54,425 nt of DNA from Candidatus Melainabacteria bacterium (GCA_020853845.1 JADYYD010000266.1:1-54425), one strand, 5' to 3'. Shown: positions 17,259 to 26,852, numbered from the stretch's first letter. Program-made: numbers and translations. The notes: a model not told the origin generated them from the letters alone.

Positions 17259-17314
17259 CATCCGGTAGATGTGCCGGAAGCATCCGGTGGTAGCAACTGC
17301 TGGTATTAAATACC
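17259..17314 (+). promoter_or_regulatory. Direct repeats and palindrome upstream of the cofactor operon
   Basis: CATCCGGT occurs at 17259-17266 and 17281-17288, exactly 22 bases apart (about two helical turns). It is followed by the near-perfect palindrome GGTATTAAATACC (17302-17314), which ends 10 bases before the ATG at 17325. Tandem sites on one face of the helix suggest a regulator binding site, and the palindrome could hold the -10 element. Confidence 0.4.
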
Positions 17315-17324
17315 GGGAAACATC

Positions 17325-18350
17325 ATGACCAGCGCTTCAATCACGACCGCTACACCTCTTCAAGACGACCTCAAAGCCATCATTGCTCCCGTAAAAGAAG
17401 AGCTGGCTATCGTCGAAACATGGCTGACGACCAACCTTATCGACGACAACCCGTTCGTCGGCGAGCTGCTCAGCCAGGTCTTCCAATCGGGTGGCAAACG
17501 AATTCGCGTGGCAATCGCCCTTCTGGGCTCGAAAGCCAGCCTTACGGAAGGCCGCGAACTCGGGCGCCTCAATATCATTCAAGCCGTTCTCACCGAGCTT
17601 ATCCACACAGCCAGCCTGGTACACGACGATGTCCTCGACTCGGCGGCCCTCAGACGTGGAAAGGAAACGGTGAACAAACGCTTCAACGACCGGCTGGCTG
17701 TTCTTTTGGGCGATTTGCTCTTCGCCCAGGCATCAATTTGCCTGGCCCGCATCATGAATCCGGTTGTGGTTGGCATCTACGGGCAGGTATTGGGCGACCT
17801 TTGCGCCGGCGAAATCAAGCAAATGCGCAGCCAGTTCAATGTTGAGGTCAATTGGGAAGGTTACATCAACAAGTCGATTGGCAAGACGGCATCCCTGTTT
17901 GCCGCCGGAGCGCACGCCGGGGCAATTTTGAATGCCGCGCCCGATTCCTCTGTGCAAGCGCTCAAAGACTATGGGGTCAATCTGGGCATCTGCTTCCAAA
18001 TCGTCGATGACCTCCTGGATGTAACAGGCGAGGCCACGGAACTTGGAAAGCAACCGGGCAGCGATTTGCGCGCCGGCGTGGTGACGGCTCCGGCTCTATT
18101 CGTGTTGGAAAAGGACGATGCAGCGGCAAAGCGTCTTTGCGAACTTATCAAAACTCGTGCCATCGCCACGGACGAAGGCTCCCTGGAAGGAATCTCAATT
18201 ATCAAATCCACAGGAGGCGTCGAAGCCACCGTCAATTTGGCCGGTCATTATGCCAATCTTGCCAAAGAGTCGCTGAGCAAAATTGCTCCTTCAGATGCTA
18301 GGAACTCCCTCGAGTCCCTCATTAATTACGTGCTTGTAAGAACGAAATGA
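17325..18350 (+). CDS. Polyprenyl diphosphate synthase
   Basis: Encodes 341 residues of the trans-isoprenyl diphosphate synthase family. GGKRIR binds the diphosphate, the first Asp-rich motif is DDVLD and the second is DDLLD, both complete. It would extend allylic diphosphate with isopentenyl diphosphate to a long chain for quinone or carrier lipid. The small DDxxD insertion typical of long-chain enzymes fits octaprenyl or solanesyl product, but chain length cannot be fixed. It leads an operon with a siroheme-like enzyme and ResB/CcsA, which suggests a respiratory quinone role. Confidence 0.93.
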   Translation: MTSASITTATPLQDDLKAIIAPVKEELAIVETWLTTNLIDDNPFVGELLSQVFQSGGKRIRVAIALLGSKASLTEGRELGRLNIIQAVLTELIHTASLVHDDVLDSAALRRGKETVNKRFNDRLAVLLGDLLFAQASICLARIMNPVVVGIYGQVLGDLCAGEIKQMRSQFNVEVNWEGYINKSIGKTASLFAAGAHAGAILNAAPDSSVQALKDYGVNLGICFQIVDDLLDVTGEATELGKQPGSDLRAGVVTAPALFVLEKDDAAAKRLCELIKTRAIATDEGSLEGISIIKSTGGVEATVNLAGHYANLAKESLSKIAPSDARNSLESLINYVLVRTK

Positions 18351-18351
18351 G

Positions 18352-19095
18352 ATGAGCGCAGCGTACCAAAACAAAGACGCACCGCTGTTCAACCTTCTGC
18401 CCGTCAATTTGAAGGTGGACGGTCGCAATGTTCTTATAACCGGCGGCGGCAAGCAATCCTTGCGCGAAGTTATCAGGTTTATCGATTACGGCGCGCGCGT
18501 CGAAGTGATCGCCTCACATGTTTGCTCTGAAATCGAAGAGTTGAAAATTAGCTATTCCAATCGCCTTGCCGTGAGCCGTCGCGCAGTCGGCGTTCGCGAT
18601 CTGGAGCGCATACATTCAGGCGAATTCTTTCTTGTTGTTCCTTGTTCGCATGACCTGGATGAAAATGAGAGAGTTTATGACGCGGCTCAGCAAGCCAAAA
18701 TACTTTGTGCATCCAACGACTTCAACGTCAATTGCGACATCGTTTTCGGTCAATCGGTGAAGCGAGGTCATTTGAAACTCGCGGTTTCAACCGATGGTGT
18801 CAGCCACGCGCTGGAGCGTGCTTTGATCGGTCGTTTGGAGGGCGCGCTCGTCAACGACATCGATCGTTATGTGCTGTTTCTCAATGCTCTTTCTGAAAAG
18901 CTCAAGAAGACAACACAAGATCCCGCTTTTTCACAAGAACAAAAGCAAGAGTTTCTGCGTCAATTGGCGGAGTCGGAAGAAATTTACCGCGCGGTCAGCC
19001 GCGGAAATTTCGATGAAGCAAGGCGCCTGACCGATCAAATTTTGAGCGGAACGCATATAGTGAATGATGAAGAGGCGCAAGCAAGAAGCTTTTAA
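18352..19095 (+). CDS. Siroheme synthase N-terminal domain-like protein (Met8/CysG type)
   Basis: Encodes 247 residues starting 1 base after the preceding stop. FNLLPVNLKVDGRNVLITGGGKQSLREV (parts: LLPVNLKVDGRNVLI and TGGGKQSLREV) is the NAD-binding start of precorrin-2 dehydrogenase, and FLVVPCSHDLDENERVY and LCASNDFNVNCDIVF match its later blocks. The family oxidises precorrin-2 to sirohydrochlorin and may insert iron. The C-terminal extension of about 90 residues is helical and has no methyltransferase domain. Context with ResB/CcsA points to tetrapyrrole supply. Confidence 0.82.
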   Translation: MSAAYQNKDAPLFNLLPVNLKVDGRNVLITGGGKQSLREVIRFIDYGARVEVIASHVCSEIEELKISYSNRLAVSRRAVGVRDLERIHSGEFFLVVPCSHDLDENERVYDAAQQAKILCASNDFNVNCDIVFGQSVKRGHLKLAVSTDGVSHALERALIGRLEGALVNDIDRYVLFLNALSEKLKKTTQDPAFSQEQKQEFLRQLAESEEIYRAVSRGNFDEARRLTDQILSGTHIVNDEEAQARSF

Positions 19096-19149
19096 ACATC
19101 CGTACATGCGGATTTTGCAACCGCATCACACAAGGAAACCCGGCAGCAA

Positions 19150-20676
19150 GTGAACCAAGAAAGCGAAAAGATCTACGATCCAAAAACGCAATCGAGCCTG
19201 AAAAATGCGCTCGCTTCTGTTCAGTTGACTATTTTTCTGATGTCGCTTACTGCGCTTACCGTGCTTATCGGAGCCTGGTGCCCGCAAGAGTCGGCAAGCG
19301 GCAAAGAAAAGGTGATCGAGCAATTCGGTGCGGATACGGCAAAGTTGCTCACCCAATTTGGAATTACGGACATTTATCACAGCCCGTTTTTCCTGTCGCT
19401 CATCGCCATGCTCACGGTCAACATGATCGCATGCAGCTTCCTGAGAGTATTTCCACGCATCAAATTGCTGCAGAAACCACTGCCATTTCTTTCAGGAAAA
19501 GACATTGGCAAACTGCCGATCAATACATCAGTAGAGCTGAAAGGCAACGATCAATCTGCTCTGACCGCGCTTGCCGTAAGGCTTTCCGCAAGAGGTTTTA
19601 AAGTTGCCACCAGTGGCGACAAGTTGCTTGCCGAATACGGAAGGTTTGGACGCCTTGCTGCAACAGTAACTCACATCGGCTTGCTCACTCTTCTTGTCGG
19701 CGTCACCATCACATCGTGGACAGGCTTTTCAGGCTTTCAGCCCGTCTTGCTCAATTCGCATTTGGATTTCAGCCAGTCCGAACATTCGAAACTCTGGGTA
19801 GGAAAGCTTCCAACCTGGACAGTCAGAGTCGATGCGACGCATCGTGAAGATTATCCAACGGGCGAGCCCAAGCAATGGTTTTCAAAATTGACCGTGCTGG
19901 ATACGCAGGGCAAGGAAATTAAGACACAGGAAATCTCTGTCAACAACCCGCTTTCTTATGACGGCGTAGATATCTACCAGTCGAGCTGGGGACTCGATCA
20001 CATTTTCCTGAATTTCAACGGCAAAGAAAAACGGCTTGATTTGCAACCTATGGGCAAACTCTACGCAGCGTTCTTGCCGCTGGATCAAAACAGCGTAATG
20101 ATTTTCTCGGTAAGAGCGGACGGCATCATAAAAGTTTTCGCTAAACGCCCTGACTGGGAAGCGCCCCGTCAATTGGGCGAGATAACCAAAGACAAACCGG
20201 CAAAGCTCGGACCGGTAACAATTTCGTTGATAAGGGTCATGCCGGTAACCGGCCTTCAATATAAATGCGATCCGGGACTGCCGATTACTTATGTCGCCTT
20301 TGCATTCATCATAGTGGGAGTCCTGATGGCGGCGATTCCGCACCGACACGTTTGGGTAAGTCTTGAAACCGGCTCGAAAAAGGAGGGCGCGACCGGCAAC
20401 GAAAACAAGACCGACGATATGGCGCCGTCCAAAATTCTCTATTTCGGCGGGCGTTCGGTAAAGGCAAAAGTAGGATTCGAGCGTTTGATAAAAACACTGG
20501 AAAGCCAAATGGCAAGCGAGTTTGGTATACCTAAAGTAGAAATATCAGAAGCTCAACCGACAGAAAAGCTTAACGCTGGACACACCAATGAGAGTTCAGC
20601 TCAGAAGAAAAAAGAGCATGTGCTGGCAGGCAGCTCAGCCGACTCTAATGCAAAAGACGCCCAAGGAGATAGTTGA
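19150..20676 (+). CDS. resB: ResB, cytochrome c biogenesis protein
   Basis: Encodes 508 residues from a GTG start. Transmembrane helices lie at about 22-42, 72-95 and 165-190, with a fourth near 375-395. Between them is a large periplasmic domain, as in ResB/Ccs1. With CcsA it forms the system II complex that exports heme and attaches it to apocytochrome c. WCPQES after the first helix is characteristic. A Lys/Ser-rich soluble tail of about 110 residues follows the last helix. It overlaps ccsA by 1 base (TGATG). Confidence 0.9.
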   Translation: MNQESEKIYDPKTQSSLKNALASVQLTIFLMSLTALTVLIGAWCPQESASGKEKVIEQFGADTAKLLTQFGITDIYHSPFFLSLIAMLTVNMIACSFLRVFPRIKLLQKPLPFLSGKDIGKLPINTSVELKGNDQSALTALAVRLSARGFKVATSGDKLLAEYGRFGRLAATVTHIGLLTLLVGVTITSWTGFSGFQPVLLNSHLDFSQSEHSKLWVGKLPTWTVRVDATHREDYPTGEPKQWFSKLTVLDTQGKEIKTQEISVNNPLSYDGVDIYQSSWGLDHIFLNFNGKEKRLDLQPMGKLYAAFLPLDQNSVMIFSVRADGIIKVFAKRPDWEAPRQLGEITKDKPAKLGPVTISLIRVMPVTGLQYKCDPGLPITYVAFAFIIVGVLMAAIPHRHVWVSLETGSKKEGATGNENKTDDMAPSKILYFGGRSVKAKVGFERLIKTLESQMASEFGIPKVEISEAQPTEKLNAGHTNESSAQKKKEHVLAGSSADSNAKDAQGDS

Positions 20677-21668
20677 TGTCCGAAATGCAGATGGCGCTTA
20701 CAAACACGGCGGGCATTACGTCTGTAATGTCTTTCTGGGTTTTTGTCGCCTCCAACGGATTTAAGAACCGAAAAGACTTGCTTGTGAAAATCGGTTCGTG
20801 GACACTGACACTGGCGTTTGTGGCCGTCACGGCAGCGATTATCACGCGCGGCATAGATGCGCAAAGATTCCCGCTCGCCAATCTCTATGAGTCATTGCTC
20901 TGGTTCGCCTGGGCGACAATGGGCGCCTATCTGGCCCTGGCCAAAGCCTATGGTGTGCGCCAATTGGGCTGGTTAGCCAGTTTGACCGCACTTTTGATGT
21001 TCCTCTACGGCAGTTGGCTGCCGCAATCACAACACGACATACAGCCACTGGTGCCCGCTCTGGTCAGCTACTGGCGCTGGATTCACGTTCCGCCTCTAAT
21101 TATTTCCTACGCCCTCTTTTTCCTGGGCGGATTGTCCGGCTTCATACAGCTCTATCAGGCAGGGCGCATCGCCAGTCTTATCACAGCGGCAGCGACAGTA
21201 TCTCTGGCGATACTTGCAGTGGTTCTGGGAACGTTCACATCCGTCGAAACAGCCTGGCTGCAAATTCTCTTTGCCGGAGCCAGCCTTGTGGGCATGATCA
21301 TTTCTTTCAAATTATTGCGGCGAATTGATAAAAATCGAGGCGACTCGAAGCTTGCCGAAACTTACGATGACGTCAGTTACCGCTGCATCGCAATTGGTAT
21401 GCCGGCACTGACTTTCGGGATTATTACCGGCGGTCTGTGGGCGAATCATGCCTGGGGCACTTACTGGTCCTGGGACCCGAAAGAGTCGATGGCGCTGGTA
21501 ACCTGGCTCAGCTATGCCGCATACATTCACTTGAGAGTGCACCGCGAGTGCTCGGCTGAAAAGCTGGCTCTGGTATCCATAGTCGGATTGCTTCTTACGC
21601 TGATGACCTATTTGGGCTTCAATTCCCTGGGACTGGGCGGGCTGCACAGCTACGGGAATTTCAAATAG
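20676..21668 (+). CDS. ccsA: CcsA, cytochrome c biogenesis heme-handling protein
   Basis: Encodes 330 residues from ATG 20676, with about eight transmembrane helices. The conserved tryptophan-rich heme-binding loop is present as WGTYWSWDPKESMALVTW, and nearby His residues can ligate heme (FPLANLYESL, HVPPLI, NHAWG). With ResB it is the core of system II cytochrome c maturation. The c-type cytochrome at 31364 is a possible client. Confidence 0.94.
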   Translation: MSEMQMALTNTAGITSVMSFWVFVASNGFKNRKDLLVKIGSWTLTLAFVAVTAAIITRGIDAQRFPLANLYESLLWFAWATMGAYLALAKAYGVRQLGWLASLTALLMFLYGSWLPQSQHDIQPLVPALVSYWRWIHVPPLIISYALFFLGGLSGFIQLYQAGRIASLITAAATVSLAILAVVLGTFTSVETAWLQILFAGASLVGMIISFKLLRRIDKNRGDSKLAETYDDVSYRCIAIGMPALTFGIITGGLWANHAWGTYWSWDPKESMALVTWLSYAAYIHLRVHRECSAEKLALVSIVGLLLTLMTYLGFNSLGLGGLHSYGNFK

Positions 21669-21722
21669 TCCCGAGTCCCGAAAGGGTCTTAATACGTTGA
21701 CTCTACTTGAGATCTAGGGATA

Positions 21723-21744
21723 ACCCACTTTTCAAGAAGTGGGT
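21723..21744. terminator. Hairpin after ccsA
   Basis: ACCCACTT (21723-21730) and AAGTGGGT (21737-21744) form an 8-bp stem with a 6-nt loop, 55 bases past the ccsA stop. There is no strong T run after it. Termination of the operon or a leader element of rpoD are both possible. Confidence 0.45.
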
Positions 21745-21898
21745 CGGAACATTTTAATAGGGGTATCGTCTCAAGCGTTGGTGGGACAAGTGAATAGATA
21801 TGTAACTGCCTCCAAGGCGGGGCATTTGCATCCCATTTTTTAGAGTTCCAAATTTGGATCTCGGGTATTACCGTACAGCGGCCAAAGCCGTCAGGAAA

Positions 21899-22888
21899 AT
21901 GAACAGGAAGTACGCTCCACCTATTGATGAATACACTCTGGACGATCTGGTGCCGGGATACGCCACTGCATTCAATACGGATGACGAGGTAGATCTAGGT
22001 GCCGTCGGTGACGACTCAGACGACGACGCGTCAGGATACGCGCCGATTGGGCGTCGCACCGGAACTTCAGAGGACCCGGTTCAATTCTATCTGCGTTCGA
22101 TCGGTCGAATTAAACTGTTGACCGCAGCCGAGGAAATCGAGCTGGCAAGGCGCATCGCCGTTGGCGATATGCTGGCGAAAAAGCGCCTCGTACAAGCCAA
22201 CCTCAGACTGGTTGTGTCTGTAGCCAAAAAGTATCAAGGTCGCGGCTTGCCGTTTCTTGATCTGATTCAAGAGGGCAACCTCGGTCTGATCCGTGCCGCG
22301 GAGAAATTCGATGCGGAGCGTGGCTACAAGTTCTCAACCTATGCGACATGGTGGATTCGTCAGGGTATCACTCGTGCTATCGCTGACAAATCACGCACTA
22401 TTCGCGTGCCTGTCCACATGGTCGAGACAATCAACAACCTGAGAAAAGTCACTCGCAAGCTCTCACAAGAGATGGGTCGCAGACCCAATCTCGAGGATCT
22501 CGCGAAGGGAATGGGCGTGTCGGTAGTGAAAATCAAAGAGATTCTGGCAGCCAACCGCTCACCACTGTCACTCGATACTCCTTACGGAGATGACGATGAC
22601 AACTCACTTTCTGAGATTGTCGAGGACGAGAACTCTTCTCGCCCTGAGGACTCGACCGAGGCGAGCCTGATGTCAAACGACATCCGCGGCGTACTGTCCA
22701 TGCTCACACCGCGTGAGCGTGAGGTTCTTATCCTTAGATTCGGACTGAATGACGGTAAACAGCGAACCCTCGAGCAAGTCGGAAAGCTTGTCGGCATCAC
22801 CCGCGAGCGCACTCGACAAATCGAGCTGAAGGCTCTGAGAGCTCTCAGACAGAGCAACGTAACGTTGAAACTGAAAGAGTATCTCTAA
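21899..22888 (+). CDS. rpoD: RpoD/SigA-type primary sigma factor
   Basis: Encodes 329 residues from ATG 21899; an in-frame TTG at 21854 would add 15. Region 1.2 begins at [11 protein letters not shown]. Regions 2.1-2.4 contain [22 protein letters not shown] (parts [12 protein letters not shown] and [10 protein letters not shown]) and the -10-reading helix with TYATWWIRQ. Region 3 follows, and region 4 has [11 protein letters not shown] and [10 protein letters not shown] for -35 recognition. Region 1.1 is short and acidic ([14 protein letters not shown]), as in the smaller sigma factors of cyanobacterial relatives. It directs RNA polymerase to housekeeping promoters. A terminator follows. Confidence 0.95.
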   Translation: MNRKYAPPIDEYTLDDLVPGYATAFNTDDEVDLGAVGDDSDDDASGYAPIGRRTGTSEDPVQFYLRSIGRIKLLTAAEEIELARRIAVGDMLAKKRLVQANLRLVVSVAKKYQGRGLPFLDLIQEGNLGLIRAAEKFDAERGYKFSTYATWWIRQGITRAIADKSRTIRVPVHMVETINNLRKVTRKLSQEMGRRPNLEDLAKGMGVSVVKIKEILAANRSPLSLDTPYGDDDDNSLSEIVEDENSSRPEDSTEASLMSNDIRGVLSMLTPREREVLILRFGLNDGKQRTLEQVGKLVGITRERTRQIELKALRALRQSNVTLKLKEYL

Positions 22889-22906
22889 ACTGAGAACACA
22901 CATACG

Positions 22907-22936
22907 AAAAGGGCGGCGCCAATGCGTCGCCCTTTT
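22907..22936. terminator. Bidirectional terminator rpoD / ylqD
   Basis: AAAAGGGCG (22907-22915) and CGCCCTTTT (22928-22936) are exact reverse complements with further pairing inside, and T runs lie on both strands. It sits between the convergent rpoD and YlqD genes. Confidence 0.9.
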
Positions 22937-22953
22937 GCCAATAGTAAATTCGC

Positions 22954-23391
22954 TCAGACGCGGATCTCTTGAATAATCCCGTCCTTAACAAGAATCTCGC
23001 CGCCTTCCAGGCGCTGGAAGATATTCTCTCCAATGCGCACCTCGACGGGATTTTCAACGGTGAATTGAGTGACAACGCTTCCCACCGGCAGCTCCGTCAA
23101 TGCCTGACTTTGCCCCTGCATCTCCTCTTTGTATTGAAGAAGGCGCATCTTTTCAGCCTCGATCTGCTGCCTTATCGTTTCAATCTGCACGCGCGCATCG
23201 GCTGTCACAGCACCGCCGCTGCGCTTTTCAATATCGGCGATGGCGCGTTTCCCCTTGAACTCGAGCTGTTGCAATTCAGCATCAATCTGTTGAAGATTAC
23301 GGGCAATCTCGCCGCCGACCTGGCCCTTGAAGTTCTCCGTGACGATTGCTCTTACAGCAATCTGCCTCACGAGTTGAATGGTCTCCGCCAT
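22954..23391 (-). CDS. YlqD family protein
   Basis: Encodes 145 residues. An N-terminal strand-rich segment (IQLVRQIAVRAIVTENFK) is followed by a long coiled coil (about 27-95, with QQIDAELQQLEFKGKR). A C-terminal beta domain (VGSVVTQFTVENPVEVRIGENI) completes the pattern of the YlqD family found in Bacillus and Cyanobacteria. Function is unknown. It is a single gene, convergent with rpoD. Confidence 0.8.
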   Translation of the reverse strand: MAETIQLVRQIAVRAIVTENFKGQVGGEIARNLQQIDAELQQLEFKGKRAIADIEKRSGGAVTADARVQIETIRQQIEAEKMRLLQYKEEMQGQSQALTELPVGSVVTQFTVENPVEVRIGENIFQRLEGGEILVKDGIIQEIRV

Positions 23392-23788
23392 CTAACCAAG
23401 CCTCCTAACCGAGCCTGCCAACGAGCTCTTTCAGCCGAATATTCATCGCTTCAACAGCACTGTTAGATTCTAGCAGAACAGCATATGTGTGATGGCAAAG
23501 GCGTAGTCAAGCGCCCGCGCAGCAAAAAACATGTTTTGCCAATCGGTGGATGTCAACACTTGCGCAAGAAAGTTCCGTCCCGCCGGTGATACCACATATA
23601 GTGCCAAACCGGATATTGGTTTCAAGCAAAATTCGAGCAAGTAAATGCTGGCAAATGACGGCAAAATCAATGTTTCGATCACAATTGAACATTGCCTAAA
23701 CTTCGCTCATGTTGGTGAGCGACTTCTCATTAGGGTTGGCGCACGATTGGCTTTAGTATTGAGGTCGAAAGCATGAGGGAATCTGCCT
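23392..23788. other. Gene-free interval
   Basis: This 397-base stretch lies between the divergent YlqD and pseudokinase genes and should hold both promoters. A 70-codon leftward frame (23470-23682) has no family resemblance and no clear ribosome site. No RNA gene or strong hairpin was seen. Confidence 0.5.
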
Positions 23789-25303
23789 TTGAGTTCCAGC
23801 AGCACGAAGAAAACGAGCTTCGACTTGTCTCGCGCATATCCGATCGGTTGCACGCTGAATACCATCTATACAGTCACCGGCATTATCTGCTCGACCGTCC
23901 GCTACAACCTTTATCGCGCCCGCGACCGGCGCACGGGACGCAGCGTCACTATCAAAGAACTGACCCGGGCGAAAGTTTCCAAAGAATCCCAGGCGGACCT
24001 TTTTCAGTCGGAAATACGAGCGCTCAATCGCGCCCAGCACCCGAACCTTCCCTTAATGCTCGATCATTTTTCCGATCGCGGCAATCTGTACATAGTTTTT
24101 GAACACGTAACTGGCATGTGCCTGGGAGAAATGCTTTCCGCCGAAGGTCCCTTGCCGCACGACCTGGTCTTTCCGATTTTCCTCGAGATAGCGCAAGGGC
24201 TCGCGGCCGCGCACGATGCAGGCGTCGTTCACAACGAACTGACCCCCTCCTCGATTTTCTTGCTGGCTGACACTGACGCGCAACAAATCGCCAAACTCAC
24301 CGATTTCGGCAGCGCCGCCATACTGGATGACAGCGCACCGCCGCAAGGCAGAAGGTCTTCGCGTCCTGAATACGCAAGCCCGGAAGCATTGCGCGGCGAG
24401 GCGACCGACGCTCGCTCAGACATCTATAGTATGGGTGTCATTCTCTACATGGCTTTGACGGGCAGATTGCCCTTCGCATGCGAAGACATGAACGAATTGA
24501 TCGAGTGCCAGATGAAAGGGTTGCCGCGTCGCTTCAACGATGCCGCACCGGAATTGAAGATTCCATTTCACGTCGAAGCAACAGTATTTAAATGCCTGGA
24601 TAAAAACAGAAATGAACGTTTTCAATCGGCGCAAGAATTGTCGCAGTCGTTGCGAACATGGAAGCATGCCACAAAGCCGGTGGAAGCCGAACCGCCCCGA
24701 GAATTCGACTTTGCAGAAAAACCAAAAGCCTATTCGATTCATGAACTCGACAATATCGGCGCTCCCAAAATAGCAGTGGTTCAAGAAAGTGAAATTGCAC
24801 AGAAAGCAGAAGTGAAAGAGATGGAGCGAGAAGCGCCGAAAGTTCGCACTGGAGCATTCAAGAAACTCGAAGTTCCGCTTTATCTGACGGCTGCCGTTAT
24901 GGCAGGCGTCACGGGGTTCGTCGTCACCGTCAATATACGCCACGCCATGAATGCCAAAGAAGCAGAGCGTGAGGCATTCAATTGGACGCAATCAGTTCCG
25001 GAGCGCACGAAAAGATTGATCGCTGCCAAAGAAAGCGTTGCCGCAAAAAAATCAAGCGCAGCGCGAAAACCGAAACAGCTAGCTTCCGAATTGAGCAGCA
25101 GTGATTCCAACGCAGTCAATCAAGAAGCACCGCTGGTGCCTGTCAAACCGGGAGAGCCGGTGCAGTTCGAAGGTGAGCCCGTACACCAGCCAGCGCAATC
25201 GATTAGCGATCCGGGCATGGACAGCAAGACAGAAAGCCGGTATGACAGAGATGAATACGCGCCATCCCGGCCTCGCCGCGCCTACCAAACTTCGTATCAA
25301 TAA
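23789..25303 (+). CDS. Ser/Thr kinase-like protein, predicted pseudokinase, membrane-anchored
   Basis: Encodes 504 residues from a TTG start: GAGGGA lies about 8 bases upstream, and an in-frame stop at 23774 rules out a longer frame. The kinase fold (about 20-290) keeps the ATP Lys56 (VTIK), DFG at 172-174 and YASPEAL. The glycine loop is degenerate, and the catalytic loop reads HNELTPSS where active kinases have HRDxKxxN: the Asp is Glu150, the Lys is Thr152 and the Asn is Ser155. One transmembrane helix near 365-385 leads to a Lys/Ser/Pro-rich extracellular tail. It is probably a scaffold or allosteric partner rather than an enzyme. It converges with an intact kinase one base away. Confidence 0.88.
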   Translation: MSSSSTKKTSFDLSRAYPIGCTLNTIYTVTGIICSTVRYNLYRARDRRTGRSVTIKELTRAKVSKESQADLFQSEIRALNRAQHPNLPLMLDHFSDRGNLYIVFEHVTGMCLGEMLSAEGPLPHDLVFPIFLEIAQGLAAAHDAGVVHNELTPSSIFLLADTDAQQIAKLTDFGSAAILDDSAPPQGRRSSRPEYASPEALRGEATDARSDIYSMGVILYMALTGRLPFACEDMNELIECQMKGLPRRFNDAAPELKIPFHVEATVFKCLDKNRNERFQSAQELSQSLRTWKHATKPVEAEPPREFDFAEKPKAYSIHELDNIGAPKIAVVQESEIAQKAEVKEMEREAPKVRTGAFKKLEVPLYLTAAVMAGVTGFVVTVNIRHAMNAKEAEREAFNWTQSVPERTKRLIAAKESVAAKKSSAARKPKQLASELSSSDSNAVNQEAPLVPVKPGEPVQFEGEPVHQPAQSISDPGMDSKTESRYDRDEYAPSRPRRAYQTSYQ

Positions 25304-25304
25304 G

Positions 25305-26843
25305 TTATCGCCCGACGACGTCGAACTCGTCTTTGTCGTGCTTGCCGCTGTTGACCGGAATTTCAAAAAGTGAGTCTGCGTGCCGGCTACGCTTAGGTTT
25401 TGTCGTTTTGACTTTTACCGGCGCCTCTGATTTCGCTTGTGCCGGTGAATCAGATCCGGTTCTTTCAGCAGAAGCGGATGCATCTTGCTTAGACTGTACT
25501 TTCGCACCGGATTCACTCGGCATTTGATCGGCAAAGTCAGGTCCATGTTTGGCTGGGGCGACCTTCAGCGCATCCTTCGATTTGTCTCGTCTGTGCACGC
25601 CAATCGACTCTTTCGTCAAAGGTTCAGGCGCCACCGCATTTGGTGCCGATTTATTTTTCAAGACAACGAAAACCAATATCATGCAAATAATCAAAACGAC
25701 AAAAAGGACAATCAGTCCTTTCATTTGCGAACCGGATTTCGATTTTGCGCTTTCCTTCACTTGTTCGATATTAGCCGAACTCGGCTGGGCAATGGTTCTT
25801 TGAGATCGAGTAGTGACGTCTCTATCTTGCTTACCTGGTTCAGGCAAAGCAGATTGGAGCGCCGACTTCAAATCGGAAACAGTCTGAAACCTTTTCTCGG
25901 GCGCCTTTTCCAAACATTTGAAAATTACCCGTTCGAGCATATCCGAAACGACAAGATCGGATTTCGTGACCTTGAGCGGCGGCGGCGGCTCGTTCATCTG
26001 CTTGGACACGGTTTCCATGAACCCGCTGCCGCGAAACGGAACTTTGCCGGTAATCATCTGATAGATAAGGATTCCAAACGAGTAAATGTCGGAGCGCCCG
26101 TCGGATTCGGCGCCGTTGCACTGCTCGGGGCTCATGTAGAAAGAACTTCCCCAGAGTTCGCCTGCACGGGTCAGACGCTCGCTGCCTTCTCCCATTTTGG
26201 CCAGACCGAAGTCGACGATTTTTACGACTTCTTCGCCACGATGAGTTTTTTCAATCATGACATTGCCGGGCTTCAAGTCGCGGTGAGTTATGTCCCGTTT
26301 GTGCGCATGGTTCAATGCATCGCAAATCTGCAAAATCAAAGGTGCAGCTCGCTCCAGGGGCAATGCGCCGCACTCGTCTAAAATTTCCTGCAGTGACTTT
26401 CCTGACAATAAGTCCATTGCCAGATACAGATTTCCCAGAGACGTCATACCTGAGTCGAATACTGTGACAATATTCGGATGATTGAGCTTACCGAGCAGAG
26501 AAACCTCTCGCATGAATCGCTGCGAGAATACCGGATCGCTAGATAGTCCCATTTTCAGCATTTTCAGCGCGACAGTGCGATGCATCGCTGTCTGCATGGC
26601 TTTGTAGACGACACTCATGCCGCCCTGCCCGACACTGTCCAGAATCTCGTACTTGCCGTCTATCGTCGTGCCGATAAAAGGATCGACCCCTTCGAAATTT
26701 TCAAAGTCCTGGGCAGGCGCAGAATTGCTGCCCGATTCGCCAGAAGGGACAAAGACTGTTTTCAACTCTGAATCGTCGGTCAAAAAAACCTGAAAGGTGC
26801 AGGGGTTGTCCTTGAATGTTCCCTTTCCTTTCGTGTTTTTCAC
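25305..26843 (-). CDS. Membrane-anchored Ser/Thr protein kinase
   Basis: Encodes 512 residues from GTG 26843. About 60 residues precede a complete Hanks-type kinase domain: glycine loop at 72-77 (GQGGMS), Lys94 (VALK), HRDLKPGN with Asp189, DFG Asp211 and MSPEQ. A linker is followed by one transmembrane helix (about 373-395) and a Lys/Ser/Ala-rich tail. It has no PASTA or other recognisable sensor repeat. It starts 9 bases after the stop of the aldehyde dehydrogenase gene, so the two are probably cotranscribed. Confidence 0.94.
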   Translation of the reverse strand: MKNTKGKGTFKDNPCTFQVFLTDDSELKTVFVPSGESGSNSAPAQDFENFEGVDPFIGTTIDGKYEILDSVGQGGMSVVYKAMQTAMHRTVALKMLKMGLSSDPVFSQRFMREVSLLGKLNHPNIVTVFDSGMTSLGNLYLAMDLLSGKSLQEILDECGALPLERAAPLILQICDALNHAHKRDITHRDLKPGNVMIEKTHRGEEVVKIVDFGLAKMGEGSERLTRAGELWGSSFYMSPEQCNGAESDGRSDIYSFGILIYQMITGKVPFRGSGFMETVSKQMNEPPPPLKVTKSDLVVSDMLERVIFKCLEKAPEKRFQTVSDLKSALQSALPEPGKQDRDVTTRSQRTIAQPSSANIEQVKESAKSKSGSQMKGLIVLFVVLIICMILVFVVLKNKSAPNAVAPEPLTKESIGVHRRDKSKDALKVAPAKHGPDFADQMPSESGAKVQSKQDASASAERTGSDSPAQAKSEAPVKVKTTKPKRSRHADSLFEIPVNSGKHDKDEFDVVGR

Positions 26844-26852
26844 GCCGTCGGC

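Noticed and set aside
23470-23682. 70-codon leftward frame between ylqD and the pseudokinase
   Set aside because: No ribosome site and no similarity; it lies in a promoter region.
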